From an uncultured Clostridia bacterium (GTDB lineage: Bacteria; Bacillota; Clostridia; Christensenellales; Borkfalkiaceae), in NCBI GenBank assembly GCA_944354035.1, contig CALVPS010000008.1, positions 1-56,030 of the forward strand: 56,030 nt of DNA, read 5' to 3'. The notes under the pieces were generated by a model. It was not told where the DNA came from and did no database searches. It saw nothing but the letters and a program-made list of their open reading frames with translations. The position numbers and the translations under genes are program-made. Positions 17,805-24,965 of this stretch are shown piece after piece; position 1 is the stretch's first letter; each line of letters begins with the position of its first letter.

Positions 17805-18347
17805 TCAATGCAGCGCGCGGTAGGTCTCATCGTACGGCTTGCGCTTTTTGGGGCGAATGGGGCAGTCTTCCCTTGCGTATCCCAGGGCAACGACGACGGG
17901 GATGCGCGTCTTTTCGTCCAATCCCAGCAGCGCGCGCAGCTTTTTTTCGTTGCGCCAGCCCAGGATGCAGCTGCCCAGCCCCGCCGCGTCGGCGGCAAGT
18001 ACCAGGTGCGCCGTAAGAATGCCGAGGTCGTTGGCCGTAAAGTCGGTGTCCTTTAAGCGGCTGCCGAGTTTTGCCGTAAAATTACCGCCCGCGGAGCACA
18101 CGGCGACCAGCGCGCCCGCGTCGGAAGCGAAGCGGTTCATGCCCAACTCCTGCACGCATTTTACCGCCCGCGCGCGCGTCTCGCCGAACAGGGCGATCAG
18201 CTTCCAGGGCTGCGCATTGCAGGCGGAGGGGGCCAGCAGGGCAAGCTCGCATATCGATTTTATCAACGCCTCCGGCACTTCGCGCTCGTCAAAAGCGCGG
18301 CAGCTCTGCCGATGCCGGTAGAGGGCGGCGATATCGGAAAGATCCAT
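17805..18347 (-). CDS. Nitroreductase family protein
   Basis: This is a predicted FMN-dependent NAD(P)H oxidoreductase of the nitroreductase superfamily, 180 residues. The N-terminal phosphate-binding HRQSCRAFDEREVPE, the LAPSACNAQPWKLIA segment and the C-terminal AAGLGSCILGW match the fold. ALGYAREDCPIRPKKRK ends the domain. It is on the short side, as in the TM1586 or SagB-like small nitroreductases. GGAGA lies eight bases before ATG 18347. It is downstream of transketolase on the same strand, separated by a GC-rich hairpin. Its physiological substrate is unknown. Confidence 0.9.
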   Translation of the reverse strand: MDLSDIAALYRHRQSCRAFDEREVPEALIKSICELALLAPSACNAQPWKLIALFGETRARAVKCVQELGMNRFASDAGALVAVCSAGGNFTAKLGSRLKDTDFTANDLGILTAHLVLAADAAGLGSCILGWRNEKKLRALLGLDEKTRIPVVVALGYAREDCPIRPKKRKPYDETYRALH

Positions 18348-18360
18348 GGCATATTTCTCC

Positions 18361-18393
18361 TAAAATATAGGGGCGCGGCCGATGCCGCGCCCC
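18361..18393 (-). terminator. GC-rich hairpin between tkt and nitroreductase
   Basis: A 10-bp perfect stem (18393-18384 with 18379-18370) and a four-base loop are followed on the minus strand by TATATTTTA. The U-run is imperfect, so it may only partly terminate transketolase transcripts before the nitroreductase. Confidence 0.6.
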
Positions 18394-18425
18394 CGAAACT
18401 TGCATTGCGACCGGGCAAACGCGGC

Positions 18426-20432
18426 TTACGCCTTTGCCTTTGCCAGCGAAGCCTTTGCCTTTTCCACCACGTTTTCGACGGTGAAGCCGAACAGCTTGAA
18501 CAGCTGCGAGGCAGGGCCGCTGGCACCGAAGGTGTTCATGGCGATGATCTCGCCGTTGTCGCCCGCGTATTTGTACCAGCTGTAGGGCGAACCGGCCTCT
18601 ACGCAGACGCGCGCCTTGACGCAGGCGGGCATAACGCTCTCTTTGTATTCGGCGGACTGTTTTTCGTATTCCTCAAAGCAGGGCATGGAAACGACGCGTG
18701 CGCGGATGCCCTCTTCGGCGAGTTTTGCTTTGGCGCCCACGCACTGCTCCACTTCGGAGCCGCTGGCGATCAGCAGTACGTCGGGCGTGCCTTCGCAGTC
18801 CTCCAGCACATAGCCGCCCTTTAAGGCCACCAGGCCGCTGTTGGCGTACTGCGGCAGGTTCTGGCGGGTGAGGACGAGCGCGGTGGGGGCAGTCCCGGTG
18901 AGCGCGGAGATCCAGGCCGCCGCCGTCTCTTTTCCGTCGGCGGGGCGGTAGACCTTCATGTTGGGGATGGAACGCAGCGCGATCAGCTGTTCTACGGGCT
19001 CGTGCGTGGGGCCGTCCTCGCCGACGCCGATGGAATCGTGCGTAAGGATGTATACGACGGGGATGTTCATCAACGCCGAAAGCCGCATGGCGTGCTTGCA
19101 GTAGTCGGAGAAGATAAAGAAGGTAGAGCAGTAGCAGCGCAGTCCGCCGTGCAGCTGCATGCCGTTGGTGATGGCGGCCATGGCATGCTCGCGGATGCCG
19201 AAGTGCATGTTGCGCCCGCTCTTATCCGCCGCCGAGAAGCTGCCGTACTTTATGGCGTCGGTGTCCTTCATGTCGGAGAGGTTGGAGGGGGCCAAGTCGG
19301 CCGAGCCGCCCATCAGGTCGGGCAGTAGCGCCGCGATCTTGTTGAGCACGACGGCGGAAGTCTGGCGGGTCGCCATGGGCTTTTCCCACTTGAACAGGTC
19401 GTCTACCTTGGTGAGGTCGACCATTTCGCCGTTCATGGCAGCCTTGTATGCCTTGGCAAGATCGGGGTACGCCTTTTCGTACTCCGCAAACATGGCGTTC
19501 CATTCCCGCTCCTTTTTGGCGCCGCGGCGGCCCGCCTGCGCGGTGTGCGCAAGCACCTCGGCGGGCACTTCGAATGGCGCGCTCGTCCAGCCGAAGCGGT
19601 CTTTGGTCTTTTGCAGGTTTTCTGCGCCGAGGGGCGCGCCGTGGCACTTGTGGCTGCCTTCGAGCGGCGTGCCGTAGCCGATCTTGGTCTTGCAGATGAT
19701 AACGGAGGGTTTCGTCGTCTCTTTCTGCGCCTTGCGGATGGCGTTGGAGAGCATGGCGACGTTATCGGGATTGGCCACCAGGTCTACCTTGATCACCTGC
19801 CAGTTCTGCGCCTTAAAGCGCGCGGCGACGTCCTCTTTAAAGGTGATGTCGGTATCGCCTTCGATGGTGATGTCGTTGTCGTCGTAAAAGAGGATGAGCT
19901 TGCCCAGCTCGTGCGTGCCGGCAAACGAGCAGGCCTCGTACGAAATGCCCTCTTCCAGGCAGCCGTCGCCGCACAGCGCATAGGTGTAATGATCTACGAC
20001 GGGGAATCCTTCGCGGTTGAACACGGCGGCAAGGTGCGCTTCGGCAACCGCCATGCCCACGGCGTTGGCAATGCCCTGTCCCAGGGGACCGGTGGTCGTT
20101 TCAATGCCCACCGTGTGGCCGTATTCGGGGTGGCCGGGCGTTTTGGAGCCGAGCTGGCGGAAGTTCATAAGATCTTCTTTTGTGAGGCCGAACCCGTACA
20201 GGTACAGCAGCGAGTAGTCGAGCATGGAGCCGTGTCCCGCCGAAAGGATAAAGCGGTCGCGGTTATCCCACTTGGCGTTTTTGTTGTTGAACTTTAAAAA
20301 GTTTTGCCACAGCGTATAGGCGATGGGGGCGGAGCCGATGGGAAGGCCCGGGTGCCCCGAGTTGGCCTTTTGAATGGCCTCGGCCGAGAGGATGCGGATG
20401 GCGTTGATGGTGGTCTGTTTTACGTCGTTCAT
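18426..20432 (-). CDS. tkt: Transketolase
   Basis: This thiamine-diphosphate enzyme of the pentose phosphate pathway transfers two-carbon units and produces erythrose 4-phosphate or ribose 5-phosphate. It is full length at 668 residues, not the split form found in some anaerobes. The N-terminal KANSGHPGLPIG, LSAGHGSML and the TPP motif GDGCLEEGISYEA mark the first domain. The pyrimidine-domain FGIREHAMAAI and the THDSIGVGEDGPTHEP stretch mark the second. AAGGAG is placed well before the ATG. It is flanked by a nitroreductase and a phosphohexomutase on the same strand. Confidence 0.97.
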   Translation of the reverse strand: MNDVKQTTINAIRILSAEAIQKANSGHPGLPIGSAPIAYTLWQNFLKFNNKNAKWDNRDRFILSAGHGSMLDYSLLYLYGFGLTKEDLMNFRQLGSKTPGHPEYGHTVGIETTTGPLGQGIANAVGMAVAEAHLAAVFNREGFPVVDHYTYALCGDGCLEEGISYEACSFAGTHELGKLILFYDDNDITIEGDTDITFKEDVAARFKAQNWQVIKVDLVANPDNVAMLSNAIRKAQKETTKPSVIICKTKIGYGTPLEGSHKCHGAPLGAENLQKTKDRFGWTSAPFEVPAEVLAHTAQAGRRGAKKEREWNAMFAEYEKAYPDLAKAYKAAMNGEMVDLTKVDDLFKWEKPMATRQTSAVVLNKIAALLPDLMGGSADLAPSNLSDMKDTDAIKYGSFSAADKSGRNMHFGIREHAMAAITNGMQLHGGLRCYCSTFFIFSDYCKHAMRLSALMNIPVVYILTHDSIGVGEDGPTHEPVEQLIALRSIPNMKVYRPADGKETAAAWISALTGTAPTALVLTRQNLPQYANSGLVALKGGYVLEDCEGTPDVLLIASGSEVEQCVGAKAKLAEEGIRARVVSMPCFEEYEKQSAEYKESVMPACVKARVCVEAGSPYSWYKYAGDNGEIIAMNTFGASGPASQLFKLFGFTVENVVEKAKASLAKAKA

Positions 20433-20480
20433 AGATCGATCTCCTTTAAATTTAAATGTGGTAGTTTGATTGCGGTGTCG

Positions 20481-21989
20481 TTATACAAGTTTTTCGCCGA
20501 GCGGTCGGGCGTTGAGGAAGGGATACTTAGATAAAAAGTCGTACAGCTCCCGCATGATGCGCTTGTTTCCTCCCCGCTCGTTGCTTTCGACGTTGATGGG
20601 CATGATGGGCTCGTGCAGGCTCATGCGGACCAGCGCCCAGCCGTTGCCGTGTGCTCCGTCGAAGTTGACGCGCGCGCCTTCGTAGTTGTCGGGCGCGAGC
20701 GCGAGGTGCGCGCTTGTCTGCGCATAGGTTTTCAAGTCTTCGATGACGCCCGCGCCCAGCGCCTTAAAGTCGCACCCCGGCGCAAAGGTAAGGCGCACTT
20801 CGGCCGCTTCGGCGGGCTCGGGAAGGTCGGCAATGAGGGCCATAAGGTCTTTTCCCGCTTCGGCGCACTTTGCAAGCGCGATCAGCAGGCGGGTCACAAG
20901 GTAGGCGCCGTCGTCTAAAAAGTAATTTTCTTTTAAGGCGGCATGTCCGCTCGTTTCGATGGCGAGGGGAGAATACTTCCCTTCGGCGTTCAGGCGCTTA
21001 CTTTCGTTGATCACGTTTTTGTAGCCGCGCTTATAGCGGTGATGCACGCCGCCGTGCGCCGCGATGAATGAGGCAAGCCCGTCGCTCGTCACCGAGTCGG
21101 TCACGATGTATGCGCCCCGCCGCTCCTCCAGCAGGATGGCGGAGATGAGCGCGATCAGCCGGTTGCGGTTGATCTCTTCGCCGTTCGGCGCCACCGCGCC
21201 GGCGCGGTCGACGTCGGTATCGAAGATGATGCCGAAGTCGGCCTTGTTTTTAACGACGGCCGCGCACACGGACTGCATGGCCGCCTCGTTTTCGGGATTG
21301 GGAATGTGGTTGGGGAAACGGCCGTCGGGTTCCAGGAACTGTGAGCCAGCGGTGTCCGCGCCCAGCGGCTTTAGCACCAGATCCACATAAAAGCCGCCCG
21401 CGCCGTTGCCCGCGTCCACCAGAATGCGCTTTCCGGCAAGCGGCCGTTCCTTTCCGCACGCCGCGCGCACCTTTTGCACGAGGTCGGCGGAATACTTTTG
21501 AAGGTAACTTTTTTCGGTTATGCTGCCTGCGCCTGCGGGGAATTCTCCCTTGGCGGCGAGCGCAAGGATCTCGCCGACGTCCGCGCCTTCGAGGCCGCCT
21601 TCTTTAACAAAAAACTTTAACCCGTTTTTTTGATAGGGCAGGTGGCTGGCCGTGATCATGACCGAGGCGTCGGCGCCGAAGTCGTCCTGCAGCAGCATGA
21701 ACATGGAGGGCGTAGAGGAGAGCCCCGTTAAAATGACGTCGCCTCCGCAGGCAGTGACGCCGTTGGCGACCAGCGCCGAAATGCGGTCGGCCGAAAGGCG
21801 CGAATCGTGCCCTACGGCGATGACGGGGCGCCGTTTGCCCGTCTTTTGGGCCGCCCATGTGCAAAATGCCTTTGCAATGGCCAAAACGGCCTCGTCCGTC
21901 AGCGTAACGGGATCGCCCTCGACGCCCGCGATGGCGGTGCCTCGCACATCGGTCCCGTTTTTGAGTTTCATGAAATCCTGTTCTGTCAT
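20481..21989 (-). CDS. Phosphomannomutase/phosphoglucomutase family (alpha-D-phosphohexomutase)
   Basis: This enzyme is predicted to interconvert hexose 1- and 6-phosphates. The 502-residue protein has all four family sites. The phosphoserine loop is TASHLPYQKNGLK (S within TASH). The metal loop is DTDVDRAG. The sugar-recognition loop is IETSGHAALKEN and the phosphate-binding loop is VRMSLHEPIMP. The sugar loop reads ETSGH rather than the usual GEMSGH, so substrate preference is uncertain. The start at 21989 (MTEQDFMKLKNGTDVRG) fits the family; a 13-codon extension upstream is unsupported. A consensus-like promoter lies at 22043-22071. Confidence 0.93.
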   Translation of the reverse strand: MTEQDFMKLKNGTDVRGTAIAGVEGDPVTLTDEAVLAIAKAFCTWAAQKTGKRRPVIAVGHDSRLSADRISALVANGVTACGGDVILTGLSSTPSMFMLLQDDFGADASVMITASHLPYQKNGLKFFVKEGGLEGADVGEILALAAKGEFPAGAGSITEKSYLQKYSADLVQKVRAACGKERPLAGKRILVDAGNGAGGFYVDLVLKPLGADTAGSQFLEPDGRFPNHIPNPENEAAMQSVCAAVVKNKADFGIIFDTDVDRAGAVAPNGEEINRNRLIALISAILLEERRGAYIVTDSVTSDGLASFIAAHGGVHHRYKRGYKNVINESKRLNAEGKYSPLAIETSGHAALKENYFLDDGAYLVTRLLIALAKCAEAGKDLMALIADLPEPAEAAEVRLTFAPGCDFKALGAGVIEDLKTYAQTSAHLALAPDNYEGARVNFDGAHGNGWALVRMSLHEPIMPINVESNERGGNKRIMRELYDFLSKYPFLNARPLGEKLV

Positions 21990-22042
21990 AGTCCCCCCCG
22001 GGGCGGATTGGCAGCGCCTGCGCTGCATGCCCGTACAAAGAT

Positions 22043-22071
22043 ATTATACCGTTATCCGGGCGCTTTTTCAA
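22043..22071 (-). promoter_or_regulatory. Promoter of the phosphohexomutase gene (TTGAAA-17-TATAAT)
   Basis: On the minus strand -35 TTGAAA (22071-22066) and a perfect -10 TATAAT (22048-22043) are 17 bases apart. It is divergent from the degV promoter, with about 40 bases between their -35 boxes. Confidence 0.9.
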
Positions 22072-22110
22072 GACCTTTTTGGAAAAAAGAATACATTTTT
22101 TGAAAAAATC

Positions 22111-22139
22111 TTGCGTTCTGTGTGCAAGTATGCTATACT
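22111..22139 (+). promoter_or_regulatory. Promoter of degV (TTGCGT-17-TATACT)
   Basis: A -35-like TTGCGT (22111-22116) lies 17 bases from TATACT (22134-22139). The degV ATG follows at 22166, preceded by CGGAGAG. Confidence 0.8.
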
Positions 22140-22165
22140 GTTAAAAAATATTCGGAGAGTTACCA

Positions 22166-23056
22166 ATGTATAAGTTTACCCTGTCGACCGATTCAACGTG
22201 CGATCTGTACCACGATTTTATCGTGGAAAACGACATAAAACTGGTTTCGCTCACCTTTATGGTGGAAAAGGACGGTGCGCTGGAGGACAGACTGGACGCG
22301 TTTACGCAGTATTCGCAGTATGTCGATTTTTACAACGAGCTGCGTGCGGGTGCCTATTCCAGGACATCCATGCTCAATTACGATTCGCATTACCGGCATT
22401 TTTTGGCTTTGGCAAAGGAGGGCGCGGAGGACGTGGTGCACTTTACCATTTCGTCCGGTCTTTCGCCCACCAAAACGGTGGCGGCCAAGGCGGCTGCCGC
22501 CGTAAAGGAGGAGTATCCCAAGTTTAACGTGTGGGTGGTAGATCCTCTTACGGCCACGGTGGGGCAGGGTGCATTGGTGCGCATGGCGCTCATCTGCCGC
22601 AACGAAGGCAAGACCGCGCAGGAGACGTACGACTATGTAAACGACCAGCGGCTGCACATCCAGCACTTTATTGTGGCGGACGATTTAAAATATCTGCGGC
22701 GGGGCGGGCGCATCTCGGCCGCGGCCGCGGCCTTTGGCGGCGTGCTGGATATAAAGCCCATCCTCACGTTCGACAACGAGGGGAAGCTGTTCCTCCTCAC
22801 CAAGACGCGCGGCGCAAAGGGCGCCATCCGCTTTATTAAGTCGAAACTCGAAAAGGAGGGGCCGGACGAGCGCGGATATGTGTACATCGTGCACACCGAC
22901 AACGAGCCCGCCGCCAACGAACTTACCGACTACGTGCGACAGAAATTCGGGATAGAGCCGTTCGTTTCGATCATGGGGCCGGTCATCGGGTCGCACGTGG
23001 GGCCCAATGCGTTCGCCTTAGGGTATCTTTCCAAAAGTCTGCGCAACACCTTCTGA
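22166..23056 (+). CDS. DegV family fatty-acid-binding protein
   Basis: DegV (FakB-like) proteins bind a fatty acid and present it to the fatty-acid kinase for phosphorylation. The 296-residue protein has the family order: the N-terminal TLSTDSTCDLYHDF, the TSMLNYDSHYRHF loop, HFTISSGLSPT, VVDPLTATVGQGAL with its glycine-rich fatty-acid loop, and KYLRRGGRISAAAA. SHVGPNAFAL supplies the C-terminal histidine-valine-glycine-proline signature. It stands alone with its own promoter; no fakA homolog is in the window. Fatty-acid specificity is not predictable. Confidence 0.95.
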   Translation: MYKFTLSTDSTCDLYHDFIVENDIKLVSLTFMVEKDGALEDRLDAFTQYSQYVDFYNELRAGAYSRTSMLNYDSHYRHFLALAKEGAEDVVHFTISSGLSPTKTVAAKAAAAVKEEYPKFNVWVVDPLTATVGQGALVRMALICRNEGKTAQETYDYVNDQRLHIQHFIVADDLKYLRRGGRISAAAAAFGGVLDIKPILTFDNEGKLFLLTKTRGAKGAIRFIKSKLEKEGPDERGYVYIVHTDNEPAANELTDYVRQKFGIEPFVSIMGPVIGSHVGPNAFALGYLSKSLRNTF

Positions 23057-23180
23057 TCGAAATCGCCGCGATCGGGCCGGGGTCGGTCTTTTCAAGCTTG
23101 CAAAACGCTTTCCGATCGGCTGCGCGACTGCCGTTTGGCCGTATGCGCAAAATCGTTGCGGCAAATGCCAAGATTTTCAC

Positions 23181-23209
23181 TTGCCGCACGCGGCCTTCTG
23201 CGGTATGCT
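23181..23209 (+). promoter_or_regulatory. Possible promoter of the cobalamin-riboswitch transcript
   Basis: TTGCCG (23181-23186) and TATGCT (23204-23209) are 17 bases apart, about 45 bases before the riboswitch core. Both boxes deviate from consensus at two positions, so this is a position-supported guess. Confidence 0.5.
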
Positions 23210-23257
23210 GTATCCTGCGGATGCCGCCTGCGGCGCCCGTGCCAGACAACTTTATTC

Positions 23258-23450
23258 CGATACGGGTACGCCCGAAAGGGCGTTTGATAGGGAAGAGAGG
23301 AACGACCTCCGCAGCCCCCGCTACTGTTCGGAGACGCGCGTATTCACTGCTCAGGCGGGAAGGATACGGCAAACCGCGTTTTCGCGCCGCACAAAAGCGC
23401 AGTGCCTTTGTACGGCGGACAAGCCAGGAGACCTGCCCGCATCGCAGAGA
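23258..23450 (+). promoter_or_regulatory. Cobalamin (B12) riboswitch
   Basis: The conserved core is clear. A GATAGGGAAG box follows a CGCCCGAAAGGGCG hairpin. CCCCCGCTACTGT follows at about 23320-23332. GGCGGGAAGGATACGGC comes next, and the 3' signature AAGCCAGGAGACCTGCC lies at 23421-23437. This is the adenosylcobalamin-type switch. Adenosylcobalamin binding is expected to lower expression of the downstream transporter genes. CCTGCCCG at 23432-23439 can pair with CGGGCAGG at 23462-23469, a candidate alternative stem. Confidence 0.93.
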
Positions 23451-23510
23451 ACTTCGTTTTTCGGGCAGGAAAAAAGGAGCGGCGGAAGAAAGAAGATTTC
23501 TTTTGTTTTT

Positions 23511-23549
23511 GCGCGCTTTTCGGGCCGGACCGAAAAGCGCGTTTTGTTT
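23511..23549 (+). terminator. Riboswitch-controlled terminator
   Basis: A 12-bp stem (about 23511-23523 with 23530-23541) and a short loop are followed by TTTTGTTT. It lies between the riboswitch and the first gene, so the switch most likely works by transcription attenuation. Confidence 0.88.
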
Positions 23550-23602
23550 GGCGGGGCGGGTCGGCGCCGTCTGAAAAATTCGGTACGATAGGAGAACAGG
23601 GT

Positions 23603-24082
23603 ATGAAACGCATGAAAAGAGCGATCGCGCTGCTGTTTTGCTGCGCGGCTGCATGCGGCGGGATATCGCTCGCCGCCTGCGCGGAGAAGGACGGAGCGGG
23701 TCTGGGCGCCGCCGAGGCGGCGCTGCTGGAGAGCACGTCGGAGTATGTGGTGATCGAGGTGCGAGAGGGCGATCTTACAAAGAGCCTGTACGACGCGCTG
23801 CTCCACTTTCAGGACCGGGGAGAACTTACGATCGGTGGGAGGGAAGACGCGTTCGGTTTTTACCTGACGTCGGTCAACGGCGTGGAGGCGACGGATAAAT
23901 ACTATTGGGGGGTGTACACTACGCTTGGAACGCTGGACGGCACGGAGTATTCCAATGCGGAATACGGCACATACGAGTACGGCGGCCAAACGCTGGCCTC
24001 CGCTTCGTACGGCGTATCGGGGCTGCCGCTGGCCGATGGCGAACTGTATGCCGTCGTCTGGACAAAAAATCCTTATGCATAA
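23603..24082 (+). CDS. DUF4430-type lipoprotein, probable cobalamin-binding surface protein
   Basis: This is a 159-residue predicted lipoprotein. A hydrophobic signal peptide leads to a lipobox LAAC near residue 25 (SLAACAEKD). The mature part matches the DUF4430 pattern: an acidic EVREGDLTKSLYDALLHFQ helix, then GFYLTSVNGVEA and KYYWGVYTT. This domain is related to the cobalamin-binding part of transcobalamin/intrinsic factor, and in Firmicutes it often sits behind B12 riboswitches. GGAGA lies eight bases before the ATG. With the upstream riboswitch and the downstream ECF S component it forms a predicted corrinoid capture and import unit. Ligand binding has not been shown here. Confidence 0.85.
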   Translation: MKRMKRAIALLFCCAAACGGISLAACAEKDGAGLGAAEAALLESTSEYVVIEVREGDLTKSLYDALLHFQDRGELTIGGREDAFGFYLTSVNGVEATDKYYWGVYTTLGTLDGTEYSNAEYGTYEYGGQTLASASYGVSGLPLADGELYAVVWTKNPYA

Positions 24083-24166
24083 GCGGTCGCCGTCGGGAGG
24101 CGGCGCGGCTCACGGCGCCGCTTGTTGTAAGAAAATTTCCACGCATAAGCGATTGGCGTCGGGAGG
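24077..24166 (+). repeat. Imperfect short direct repeat spanning the gene junction
   Basis: GCATAAGCGGTCGCCGTCGG (24077-24096) recurs as GCATAAGCGATTGGCGTCGG (24143-24162), each followed by GAGG. The spacing is 66 bases. The first copy overlaps the lipoprotein stop and the second carries the ribosome binding site of the S component. It looks like a local duplication. Confidence 0.7.
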
Positions 24167-24172
24167 TGCGCC

Positions 24173-24931
24173 GTGAAGGGTCGTTTGGACGTGCGCACGA
24201 TCACGGCGTGCGCCGTCGTCACGGCGCTGCTGATCGCCGTGCAGTACGTGCTCGGCTTTGTGCCGGGCGTGGAGCTGGTCACCGTGTTGCTGCTTTCGTT
24301 CTGCTTTTCGTACGGTGCGGGCGCGGGCATGATCACGGCGACGGCGTTTTCGCTGCTGCGCTGCTTTGTGTGGGGGTTCGACCCCAAGGTGATCGTGCAG
24401 TATCTCATCTACTTTAACCTGTTTGCGCTGCTGTTCGGTCTGCTCGGGCGACGCGAAAAGCCGATCGCGGTGTGGATATGCCCCGTCCTGCTGGTGCTTA
24501 TGGCGGCGGGGAGCGCCGCGGCCGCCATGGTAGGTCTGCCCGTCAGCGTGCTGTACCAAACGCGGGTGAACGTGATGCTTTGGCTGCTGTTCGGCGTGAT
24601 GAGCGCGCTGCTTGTGCTGTATATCGTTCTGCTGTGCGTAGGCGGAAAGGGTGCTCGCTTCGGGCGGGAAACGGCGTCGCTGGCGGCGCTGGCCGCTTTT
24701 TGCACCGTGTGGTTCACGCTGCTGGACGATGTGCTCACTCCGCTGTGGTACGGTTATACGCTTGATGCGGCGATCGCCTATTTTTATACGGGTTTTTTGG
24801 CGATGCTTCCGCAGACGGTGTGCGCGGCCGTCAGCGTGGTTGTGTTGTTTCCCGTTTTAAAAAGAATTTTCGGCAGGGCGGGGAAAAGGACCCCTTCAAA
24901 CATTGGACGAACGGACAAAGATATGGTATAA
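24173..24931 (+). CDS. ECF transporter S component, predicted cobalamin/corrinoid specificity
   Basis: This is a 252-residue hydrophobic protein with about six membrane segments, the S-component (substrate-binding) subunit of an energy-coupling-factor transporter. The first segment TACAVVTALLIAVQYVLGF and the glycine-rich SYGAGAGMITATAFSLLRC resemble S-component signatures. Specificity is inferred from the upstream B12 riboswitch and DUF4430 lipoprotein, as in CbrT-like systems. The start is a GTG with GGGAGG five bases upstream. The ATPases and EcfT needed to drive it are encoded at 48.9-51.5 kb. Its stop codon lies inside the hairpin that also carries the proS -10 box. Confidence 0.88.
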   Translation: MKGRLDVRTITACAVVTALLIAVQYVLGFVPGVELVTVLLLSFCFSYGAGAGMITATAFSLLRCFVWGFDPKVIVQYLIYFNLFALLFGLLGRREKPIAVWICPVLLVLMAAGSAAAAMVGLPVSVLYQTRVNVMLWLLFGVMSALLVLYIVLLCVGGKGARFGRETASLAALAAFCTVWFTLLDDVLTPLWYGYTLDAAIAYFYTGFLAMLPQTVCAAVSVVVLFPVLKRIFGRAGKRTPSNIGRTDKDMV

Positions 24932-24932
24932 T
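24903..24932 (+). promoter_or_regulatory. proS promoter (TTGGAC-18-TATAAT) inside the ecfS 3' end
   Basis: TTGGAC (24903-24908) and a perfect TATAAT (24927-24932) are 18 bases apart. The -10 box overlaps the ecfS stop codon and lies in the apex of the inverted repeat at 24917-24945. The proS ATG is at 24966. Confidence 0.85.
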
Positions 24933-24949
24933 AGACCATATCTTTTTTT
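24917..24949 (+). terminator. Terminator of the cobalamin transport operon, overlapping the proS promoter
   Basis: Eleven perfect base pairs (24917-24927 with 24935-24945) enclose a seven-base loop, and a T-run continues to 24949. The stem is AT-rich, so it is weaker than the GC-rich terminators elsewhere, and the proS -10 box forms its loop. Confidence 0.75.
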
Positions 24950-24965
24950 GCATGACGGAGCGGAT

